The notes under the pieces were generated by a model, which saw only the letters and a list, made by a program, of their open reading frames with translations, had not been told where the DNA came from and did no database searches. Below are positions 56,222 to 64,000 of a stretch of 64,000 nucleotides of DNA, one piece after another (the first letter of the stretch is position 1; each line of letters starts with the position of its first letter). This stretch comes from Triatoma infestans (taxonomy: Eukaryota > Arthropoda > Insecta > Hemiptera > Reduviidae), in NCBI GenBank assembly GCA_011037195.1, contig JAAEAF010001076.1, positions 1 through 64,000 of the forward strand. Reading direction: 5' to 3'. The translations under genes were made by a program, and so were the position numbers.

Positions 56222-56344
56222 TTAATTAAAATTTAACATCAAAGAGAAAACATTAAGTACTAGAAAGGAATATATAATAAATGTAAAAAAACAAATCAAT
56301 AATCATGAACCAACTGGATTTAGTTAAAATGAAAAAAATTAGAG

Positions 56345-56595
56345 AAAGTAAAAAACCATATGGCGCAACATCCCATGAAGGGCCAAGGCTGCCAGATGGC
56401 GATTTGAATCCCAAGCCGCAGTTCCCAAGCCATTTAGTTCTGGCCTTCGCTACCTAGGGCGCTACTAACTGTAGCTTCCCACTTTTTATCACGATGCTGG
56501 GTCAATACCGACTTTGCTCTCACGGGAATCGAACCAACCCTTAATTCTCGCACGAAAGGTAAGTGCGCTAGCCAATAGACCAACGCGTGAGGACG
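56345..56595 (-). mobile_element. tRNA-derived SINE, family 2
   Basis: On the - strand: TTGGTCTATTGGCTAGCGC (box A type) and GGTTCGATTCC (box B), then a body with CAGCATCGTGATAAAAAGTG and CGCCCTAGGTAGCGAAGG, ending near ATGTTGCGCCATATGG. It differs from family 1 in both head and body. Only one copy was noticed here. Confidence 0.7.
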
Positions 56596-56935
56596 AAAGT
56601 AAAAAAATAAATGCATATATTTTTTTTTTAGGACAATAAATAAATTGTCATTTATATCATAAATATCATTTAATGATAGTGTTCGGTTTGCTGCCCAAGA
56701 TTATAAAATATTATTCACAGTCGATTGTCTTCATTTTTTACAATCTGCTTTTACAATAATTATTAATCATATGATTTCCTGTGAAACGCAATATAGATTT
56801 TACTACTCATCAAAATTACGAACAACTATTTGTTGTGGTGGTTGGTTCCGCAGAGCTGGAAAGCATCAGTGTGTGAGTTAGTGTGAAACTAAGTTACTCT
56901 AAACGAGTCTGTGTTGGCACACTGTCTGAAAAACG

Positions 56936-56973
56936 CATCCTGAAGATGGGCGAACGCCCGAAACCGGTCGATG
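56936..56973 (+). ncRNA. Hammerhead-ribozyme-like motif
   Basis: Stem I CATC (56936-56939) pairs with GATG (56970-56973). Core CTGAAGA (56940-56946) fits the CUGANGA consensus exactly. Stem II GGGC/GCCC (56948-56951, 56956-56959) is capped by GAAC. GAAA follows at 56960-56963, then CCGGTC with a predicted cut after C56969. One T (56947) between core and stem II is unpaired, a feature shared with the other motifs here. Minimal hammerheads of this kind are known from Penelope-like and related retroelements. No adjoining element was identified; an 86-residue frame around it is probably incidental. Confidence 0.65.
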
Positions 56974-57144
56974 ACCACAAAATGAAGCAGGCTACCACGG
57001 AAATGTCTCTGATACGAACAACTATAGTTACAGAAAGAAGACTAAAATGGAGATGGCCACAAGACACATCCATACAGACATCTACCATACAGACTAACTT
57101 GTTATTGAGTAACAGACCTCCACTGAGCGTCATTATGAATTAGC

Positions 57145-57450
57145 ATAATTACATTTCATAACCATGCAACATTTCAATTTCATATCATAAACATATAAAC
57201 AAATCACTCAAACATGGCCACCACTGGATGGGATACATGCATACGTTGCACATGTCGTTTCATTATCTTTACAGACAATAGCTCTTTACAGGCAGAATAC
57301 ATTTAGTACAATTAACTGTACTTGAACTGTATTACAATTAAAAAAAAAATCATATTAGCCAAATCGTCAGCAATACATCTGTGTATACTAATATAGTATA
57401 CTCAGCGAATTAATGCCTCCCTTTCAGTTATATGTACTATTTATATATAT
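57145..57450. other. AT-rich stretch, nothing recognised
   Basis: No domain or repeat end seen. Confidence 0.45.
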
Positions 57451-57456
57451 ATATAA

Positions 57457-57720
57457 TCAACGCCCACCCGTGGCATCGTTGCCAATACGGTACATGCTGC
57501 CCAACAGAGTCTTGCACGCCGCTGCATTGCCGAACTCGCTGCAGGCGAAATCGCGAACATCCTTCAGCGCTATGCAAACTTCAAGGTGTTCTGCATCCAT
57601 TTTCCCATCATGGCATAGAGGGCAATGATCATTCTGCACCATGCCGATTCTGTATATAAATGAGCTTGCAGATAGATAGCAGGCTCGGTCATCAATCGAA
57701 ACGCCGCAACTTCTACTACA
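57457..57720 (-). pseudogene. LINE ORF2 C-terminal fragment with zinc-finger motif
   Basis: On the - strand: AAFRLMTEPAIYLQAHLYRI, GMVQNDHCPLCHDGKMDAEH, LEVCIALKDVRDF. This is the FRL.TGH..L..HL.RI....CPLC......EHL..C region after RT/RNase H in several LINE clades; the canonical GH reads EP. The frame ends TAG near 57457. Confidence 0.65.
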
Positions 57721-58339
57721 TCGCGTGGCATATTGTGGAGATTTTATACATAATAATAGAGATACTTTTAGCTTTTACGATGGATATATTAGGATTTTAA
57801 GCCATTTTATGATATTAAAGATAACAAAAAAAAATTAAAAGAATATATGTAAATAAAGCTGTGTAAATTTTTATTCGATTCTATTTACATTGTTTAAAGA
57901 CAGAATAACTGCCTTGAACTACATATAATATGTTAAATAAATACATATGTCAAGGTTTTATAGCCACAATGTATTGTTTTACATTTCGACCGAGTTTTGT
58001 AATTCGGAACCTGTATATTTTTTAACACCTACACATTAAACAACTAAAATTATTTAATGAAACTAAATGTATACATTAGCATTAAATTATTGAAGTCATT
58101 TTTTTAACAAATTGTTGCTGTTAAAATTCCGTTTTAACCCATTCCAAGCGGGATGCCAGCAATCGCAGCAAATCTGATATCCATCTGTTCGAATATATGT
58201 ATCGCAGATATTTGGTTTAAGGCAGCAAGTGACAGTATTTCTCGCACTAATTACTTTTGACTCTATAAGGAGAATTTCTGTGAGTGCCCGCTTCTAACTA
58301 CAATTAGTTGCTGAGATAATTGCAATTAGGATTTTTTTT
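57721..58339. other. No gene seen
   Basis: AT-rich. A slightly richer patch at 58140-58260 has no recognised coding content. Confidence 0.45.
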
Positions 58340-58572
58340 TTTTTTAAAGGCGCGTCAACATCTGTGGTCATTTGCGCCCAGAGTCTTCTCAATGCAGTGT
58401 CGGCCTCCGGACAGTGTTCTATCGTTATAGACAACACTGCCCATCACCGGGCGCTGTGAGCTGTAGAAGCTCCTAGGAAGAGAAAATCTAAGGGGAGCAA
58501 GGCTGGATTCGAACCCGAGATCTCCGCGTTGCTAGTCCAGCGCTCTACCACTGAGCTAATCCCTTCCCTTTT
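58340..58572 (-). mobile_element. tRNA-derived SINE, family 1 (best copy)
   Basis: On the - strand: AAGGGATTAGCTCAGTGGTA then GAGCGCTGG, box B GGTTCGAATCC, and the body through TCCTAGGAGCTTCTAC to GGCGCAAATGACCACAG, ending at a T/A run. The head is more tRNA-like than in the 6297-6554 copy. Confidence 0.85.
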
Positions 58573-58715
58573 AAAGATTAGATGTTTTTTTAAATATAAA
58601 TAAATTATTTTTGTTATTTGTTATATGCTATATTTATGTTGTTTAGTGTTTATAAATTATTATTATTTATAAATAAATTTTAAAGATAAATAAATTATTA
58701 TTTTATAAAATATGA

Positions 58716-58965
58716 GCCGCATCCAAACCATCCAATTCAAAATCCTCCGTCACATTACTAACAGTCCTTTCTATGTATCCAACCTTAACCTCCACACAGA
58801 TCTCAATATTCATTTCGTCAATACTCCTGCTAATAACAGATTCCACAATAAGCTCCTATCAACTCTAATCCTTTAGCCCAAGACCTCACCTCACATTCCT
58901 TCTCTGGAAATCCTCAGAAATATCCACAGGAATAAGGATATTAAAAAAAAATATATAAAAAATTA
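58716..58965 (+). mobile_element. Jockey-like LINE, 3' terminal fragment with poly(A)
   Basis: Reads RIQTIQFKILRHITNSPFYV, SNLNLHTDLNIHFV, the region near the end of Jockey RT proteins (Q.KILR.I...P.YV.N..LH.DL.I..V), then a short 3' end and an A-rich tail at 58944-58965. Closer to subfamily A than B. Confidence 0.75.
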
Positions 58966-59289
58966 AACTTAAAATTTTATAAAATTCAAACTGTAAGTTT
59001 CATATTTTAAATATTCTTTACTAATAGTTTCTATCATATTTTCTATTTTATATGACTTACCACTTTTTCAAATAATTTTTTAAAATTTTGTTTATAAAAA
59101 ATGGAAAACACGATCAGGATCGTCTGTGCTGGGACGGCTAGTGTTATAGCTTTCAAAACAACTAGAAACGCATATAAAAGAAATATATGGACAATTCCTA
59201 TCCATAAACTTGACCGCCAATTAATTCAGCATGGAATCCAAAATTCCAAAATTGTCCATATACCTATAGCATATGGATAGCATACACAT

Positions 59290-59650
59290 ATAGCATAAAG
59301 TTAGGAGAGATGACGGGGATAGGAAAGAAGGTGCAGGCTTTACTTCTCTTCTTTGCCATCACGTGGCGTAATGCAAGGAGGGTAGAGAGATCAGAAAGCG
59401 AACATATTGCAAAATTCTTCAGTTATTTTGTGTGTTCTTCTGTGTTCTACGAACATTTATACGCATCAGCTACCTATATCTGGTGAATATCTGAATTTTC
59501 ATAATGTATTAGTAAATTTTTATATACTATATTAATTGAAATTGAAATGAAAGATTTCCATGCTGTTGGATTAGTAGCCATAAATTAACAAGTTTCATAG
59601 AGGAGAGTTTCGGCATCTCTCCTACCTATGGTGCGTCATCTATCCTACCA
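59290..59650 (-). mobile_element. Family T transposon, partial inverted copy
   Basis: Its start (ATAGCATAAAGTTAGGAGAG) and GCTTTACTTCTCTT, ATCACGTGGCGT and GTGTGTTCTTCTGTGTTCTA blocks are the reverse complement of the right half of 38720-39328. The distal end is rearranged. A short GATA run lies at 59648-59672. Confidence 0.7.
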
Positions 59651-59679
59651 TAGATGGATAGATAGATAGATAGACAAAT

Positions 59680-60660
59680 ATTACTTTCTCTTACTCCTAG
59701 AGGAAGTATTGTAATCGTGTCAAATTCGATATCGAGTTTTCACCGGAATATCCGTTTTGAGGTCCCCTGAGTCCAAAAAAGAGGTTTATAGCAAATGATT
59801 TCTGTATGTGAACAGCATAGCTCAAAAACGAAAAACCGCAGAAAGTTGAAACTTGATATTCCGTTTAGATATCACCATGGGATATGACAGTACGTTATCT
59901 GTCAAAATTTCTCAACCGAAAGTACCACTTTACTAGTTGTTTTTTTTTACTTGTTGCGAGTTTTAAAAATGGCCTCCGACGATGTTCTTTACTTAAATTG
60001 GTCATCAAACACATATCCAAAGAGCTACAACTTTATTGTATATTTCTCCGGGAAAAGATTTAAGGGGCACTTTTGGGGGAAAGGTGGGTTAGGTTTTCAT
60101 CTAAAGTGCTGTTTCAGTTTAATAGACAATTCTGTCATCTAAATAATATGAATTAGAATTAAATATGTTTTTGAAATTCCGAGTTTGAAAAAAATCGGAT
60201 AAACGGAAGTGCGTTTCCTTTACCACTTTACTAAATGATTTATTCTCTTTTAAGGAATTTTCTCAAAAATGGCTCCGACGATGTTTTTGAAACTTCGTAT
60301 ATAAACTAAACATGCAATGATCTACATCTTTTATTTAAAACATTTCTCTGGGAAAATTCATTTAAGGGCACTTTTAGGGGAGGGTGGGGTTACAGCTTTC
60401 TCTAAATTGCTAATATAGTTGATTATACAATTCTATCATCCAAACAGAATTAATTAGACATAAATAGATGGCCAAAATTCTGAGTTCCAGGGAAAATTTG
60501 TAAACCGGAAATACCCTTTTTTCTGAACAACATTTTTTTTTTCAATTTTTGCGATTTCAATAAAATATGGTACACTAACTATAAAATATGTCAATTAATA
60601 ATTTTGGAGAACTGGAGTAAGAGAAAGTTATGTGAGTGTTTCACACCAGATTTTTTTTAT
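59680..60660 (+). mobile_element. Helentron-like element (family H), copy B
   Basis: Same layout as copy A: ACTTTCTCTTACTCC start, two tandem internal units, inverse GGAGTAAGAGAAAGT near 60615, end hairpin GTGTGAGTGTTTCACACCAG and T run. It lacks copy A's microsatellite. Colinear over almost 1 kb with many substitutions. Confidence 0.65.
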
Positions 60661-60770
60661 TATAATATTTGTTACATCATTTTTAAAAATATTTACAAAA
60701 CACCATAGTAGGAGTGACAGCAAGTGTACTGTACTTGCCTTTTGTTTCTGGAATAAATGAGAATATCTCT

Positions 60771-61014
60771 TGTAATTCTCAATATGGGTTCGGAAAGTGA
60801 AATTGAAGAAACTTTAGATGAAGCTAAGAATTTTAAGACGTAAACGTGAAGTAAGATTTGATATTGAGGAAATATTAGGCTCAAAGGATACAAGATAGGT
60901 TTTTAATTCGTGTTAATCTTCCTTTACAAATCCCTCGCTTACGTCTTAAAATTCTTAGTTTATCATCTAAAGTTTCTTCAATTTCACTTTCCGAACCCAT
61001 ATTGAGAATTACAA
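60771..61014. repeat. Inverted pair of an exon-like segment
   Basis: Arms 60771-60845 and 60938-61014 are reverse complements. Both would encode MGSESEIEETLD; the right arm (-) continues DKLRILRRKRG, and the left arm (+), after a frameshift, continues RILRRKREVRFDIEEILGSK. The protein is not recognised. The arms look like inverted copies of the first exon of a dispersed gene or transposon. Confidence 0.6.
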
Positions 61015-61020
61015 GCTTCT

Positions 61021-61644
61021 CAACTTTCTAATTATGTAGTATTTGATCTAAAAAAAAAAATCTAAGATTTATAGATAAAATAAACAAATAAATAATTATC
61101 GAAATATTAGTTAATAACCAAATTACGATATAAGAATAAAGTAAAACAGTAAAATAGCAACTAAATAACAAATAATGAAACAAAAAGTAATTGCATTAAA
61201 TTTGAAGATACAGTTAATCCCTCAACAATATTGAAATACTAATCGAGAAAAGTTACATTTAAACATATGGTAACTAAAATAAAATTAAAAAAAAAAAATT
61301 AATTAAAAAGTCAATGTAGGCATATATATAAGTATATATATTAAAAAACAAATCGGTGTTTAGAAACATAAAATAAGAAGAATAAATATTATAATCTAAT
61401 ACCGAACACTGAAAACACTTTGAAAAATACAGAACAGTACATTTATTTTCTCAAACTACCAATGTTCGAATAAATATAAGAACATAAAGAAAGTTCTTAA
61501 AAATGTATAATTGTTGGGATAACTTACAGTCCACCAATTACTTCAAAACGATTTATGCACTAATCTAGTGATCCAATTTCTCAAAAAAGAAAATTGTATA
61601 TTCACATTAATGCAGAGCGATCACATCGGCGTCACCAAAATTAT
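61021..61644. other. AT-rich stretch, nothing recognised
   Basis: Low complexity; no domain. Confidence 0.45.
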
Positions 61645-61780
61645 GTATGAGAAAAGCAAGACTGAAATAAGCTTCACTTTTCGTTTATTATAATAAACTT
61701 AATAGAAAGAAGCACAAAATGTACAATTGCACAATACGTTTAATTCCGTTTAAGTTTCGTTTAGAACTAGATACAAATTT
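61645..61780 (+). repeat. Dispersed repeat shared with 43375-43600
   Basis: AAGCAAGACTGAAATAAGCT and TTTCGTTTAGAA match the first locus. Next to it (61796-61862) CGCTCCACTTGTCGCAG and TGCTCCACTTTTGGCAG form a short imperfect tandem pair. Confidence 0.55.
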
Positions 61781-61889
61781 AGTCATATGCATATAGAGCG
61801 CTCCACTTGTCGCAGCAACTTGTTCCATCTTTGGGTAGTAAGTAGAGTGCTCCACTTTTGGCAGAATACCATCCATTATTTCGTCGAAA

Positions 61890-62006
61890 ATAACATCTTA
61901 GATTAATAGTAGTTTACATATTATGTTTTATAAGAATTACCTCTTTTATATATCTCATATATTTTAAATAGAGGGCATAACTTTGAAATGTGCATAGTCT
62001 CTGCTA
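61890..62006 (-). mobile_element. Family T transposon end fragment
   Basis: Reverse complement matches the left end of 38720-39328: AAAGTTAGCAGAGA, CACATTTCAAAGTTATGCCC and AAGAGGTAATTCTTATAAAA. Confidence 0.7.
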
Positions 62007-62954
62007 ACTTTATAACCTACCTATATCAAAAATGAAAGAGAAAAACTTGGTCGCATGTTTTAAATTTTTCCATTTAATATATAACATCAAATTAGGTCAT
62101 TTTTTACTATATACAATTTTTAAATTTAAATTGAAAATTAACAAGCAAGACATGATCCAATATTTACCATTATATTTTGTTTTTAACTTTAAAAAAAATT
62201 CATTAACAATGATTAATTTGCGTAAAATGTTTTATTTACAGTTTTATTAATACATTATACAATATATTTTGTGAGGAAGTATTTATATTGAGTGAGTACT
62301 TTACACAACTTTATAATACCTTTAGAATATGAAATAATTTTACTGTAAAATGGGAATTGCTTTTGTACATAGAACAGGGGAGGTGATTATTAAAACTTTT
62401 ACTCACAGTGCTGAAAAACAAAGTTTAATATAGATATGTATGTATATATCCTCTAAACATACAACATGTTGAAAAATATGGTATTATCATCACCCCTCCA
62501 CCGCCACACGCAACATCATGTTATCATGAAATTATTTTCACTTTATCTAAAATTTATTTATTTTTTTTTTTTATTTCCATAAAGCTAAATTTCATTTCTG
62601 TTTTTTATTTTTAATTGCCTCAATATATTTTATCATTTTAATTAAAACAAATTGCGTATTATTTCGTCTTTTCCATTTTCATCACAATATCACTAATGAA
62701 TTTTAAGAAACGATAATAATCTTCATCCTTAATGCTGATCATTAGTGAAATCGTCATATAAATAATTGAAATGAATTTTTAATATAATATGAGAATAAAT
62801 AATGAGAATAATCAGCAACTTGTAATTCTTTTCTAACACACACTTTTCTAGCATATTTTAATTATTCCAATATTTTTCTCACATACCTGAGCCATAAATG
62901 AAAGTTTTTTTCTTTCTAAAAACATATTGATATTAAATATAATATTAATCAACA
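62007..62954. other. AT-rich stretch, nothing recognised
   Basis: A 72-residue frame at 62032-62250 is K/F/L-rich low complexity. No repeat end seen. Confidence 0.45.
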
Positions 62955-64000
62955 TACTTCCCCGTAGGGGGAAGTGGACTAGCCACTTCTTCAGGGATCT
63001 AGGCGTCCCTGCGGGTTTCCCAGCCTAACAACACTACAATATACGCTCATACTGACACCCTTAACACTACACACTAGACATAGGACCTGCAGAGGTAGTT
63101 GATGTGTGCAACTACTTGGGTACAGCGCTCCCACAGGTAAACTTGAGCTCCCCACCACACACACTCACTCACACCTGAACACTCGACACTTTACAGACGA
63201 CCACACACACTGCATGAACAAGGACACGCACTCGTTGAGAGCTCGGAGTATAAATACCTCTCCTTCGTGCTTGCCGACACGAGGCTTTGGGGCTAGGGTG
63301 GAAAAGAGGATCCTGGGCATTGAGGGAGACGGCGACCTGCGGGCGTCCGATCCCAACACATGTCTTCGGCCTCGGCTTCACCTGAGAGCTCTACCTGGGG
63401 GTTAGCCCGACCCCAGGAAGGCTAAGGAATTCCGCCTCAGGCGGGTTCCTAGGGTTAGGAGGGGGGCCGCGGGGGCACGGGTCGATGCTTCGGTATTGGA
63501 ACGCTGTCTTCCGCGGCACCCGACTATATCGAGGTGCGATGGTCTACCCGGATAGTAACCGGGTGCATTTGATCGTCCGAGGAGGCGGGACCACGTGCCT
63601 CGATGAATTAAATCAATTATTATGGAAAATAATGATGATTTTACTGGGCCTTGCCCACCAACTCACCAGCTCCTAAACCCAAATCCTTTTCCTACTCCAA
63701 TTAACCCTCTCCCCATCCCCAACCTCAATCCAACTCAGTCCTTTTCTGTTCCCATCTCTCCTATTCCCCAACCTACAAATCCCTCATCGACCTCGGATTT
63801 TACTGGCAAAAGACCTAGCGTGGACATGGACAAATCTTTGGAAAAAATATCTGGGATGCAGTTTACACTGCAACCTTATAGCCCTTCTTCCCCGCCGAGG
63901 AAGAAAGCCAAGGGCGGCCACCGGAAATATAATGAGACAGGAAACGAGATAGGAAATAAATTTATTGATTTTGATGAAGACAACTGGGGTAGATTTTTTG
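62955..64000 (+). mobile_element. 5' part of a GC-rich LINE (5' UTR and ORF1), running off the window
   Basis: Base composition changes abruptly near 62955, where CTTCCCCGTAGGGGGAAG (a perfect hairpin except for its loop) may mark the 5' end. The 5' UTR is about 660 bp with a TATAAATA at 63249-63256 and GC-rich sequence such as GGGGGGCCGCGGGGGC. ORF1 then starts at 63622. Little visible decay, so probably younger than the other LINEs here. It may be the parent type of the RNase H-bearing fragments at 771, 11005 and 40165, but no overlap allows a check. Confidence 0.7.
63622..64000 (+). CDS. LINE ORF1 (gag-like), partial, open at the window end
   Basis: 126 codons from ATG without a stop: MENNDDFTGPCPPTHQLLNP, a proline/serine/threonine-rich stretch, a basic PPRKKAKGGHRK (possible nuclear localisation signal), then NKFIDFDEDNWGRFF at the edge. 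The acidic DNWGRF string resembles the start of the conserved region of I/R1-type ORF1 proteins, which bind element RNA. The zinc knuckles would lie beyond the window. The start is chosen as the first ATG of a clean frame after the GC-rich leader. Confidence 0.65.
   Translation, partial: MENNDDFTGPCPPTHQLLNPNPFPTPINPLPIPNLNPTQSFSVPISPIPQPTNPSSTSDFTGKRPSVDMDKSLEKISGMQFTLQPYSPSSPPRKKAKGGHRKYNETGNEIGNKFIDFDEDNWGRFF

Noticed and set aside
58500..58572. Possible tRNA genes at 6485-6552 and 58500-58572 (- strand), with good A and B boxes
   Set aside because: The anticodon stem does not pair well and both are fused to the same non-tRNA body with an A/T tail, so they are SINE heads.
1..64000. CRISPR array, operon or other prokaryotic system
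   Set aside because: No regularly spaced repeats; spliced genes, polymerase II and III signals and LINE/SINE content show a eukaryotic nuclear genome.

Overview
The window is a very A+T-rich piece of an animal nuclear genome, almost certainly from a winged insect. The evidence is spliced genes with GT/AG introns, a last exon of flightin (an insect flight-muscle protein), an insect-type neurocalcin, a second neuronal calcium sensor (NCS) gene, and many insect-style transposable elements (Jockey-like and RNase H-bearing LINEs, Penelope-like elements, tRNA-derived SINEs, LTR, hAT-like and Helentron-like elements). The species cannot be named from the sequence. Gene density is low: three host genes account for well under 2 kb of coding sequence, and the rest is introns, UTRs and decayed mobile elements.

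Layout. 1-5.9 kb: a LINE RNase H fragment with unusually long flanking direct repeats, a hairpin, then AT-rich sequence leading to the last exon of flightin (+ strand, 5897-6241). 6.3-12.6 kb: SINE, LINE tails, a mariner-like fragment, a Jockey fragment and Penelope-like ends that carry hammerhead-like folds. 12.6-19.8 kb: AT-rich sequence with one Jockey fragment, probably including the 3' UTR of neurocalcin. 19.8-27.9 kb: a complete four-exon neurocalcin coding region on the - strand (190 residues). Its introns hold a solo LTR with a heat-shock-type promoter, a GC-richer unclassified block, an RT fragment, and a Jockey element inserted into a SINE with a 15-bp target duplication. 33.1-38.5 kb: the last two coding exons of a second NCS gene, also on the - strand, with its 5' exons not found in the window. 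The intron between these two exons holds a LINE fragment and a hAT-like element with a 1.55-kb palindrome nested in it; that element sits in a partial duplicate of the gene's own 3' UTR. 38.7-64 kb: no recognised host exon; TIR elements, LINE remnants, two head-to-tail Jockey copies (43.6-49.0 kb), Helentron-like repeats, a Penelope GIY-YIG endonuclease remnant, a second solo LTR, a second SINE family and, at the right edge, the 5' part of a fresh-looking GC-rich LINE whose first ORF runs off the window.

How the genes relate: the two NCS genes are adjacent, share orientation and share the boundary before the AIY motif that precedes the last EF-hand, which suggests an old tandem duplication. 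Both products would be calcium-binding switch proteins acting in neurons; flightin is a muscle thick-filament protein and is unrelated. I see no operon-like or prokaryotic organisation. The most unusual signals are the heat-shock-type LTR promoter antisense within neurocalcin, the well-formed hammerhead-like motif at 56936-56973, and the paralogous empty site of the hAT-like insertion.
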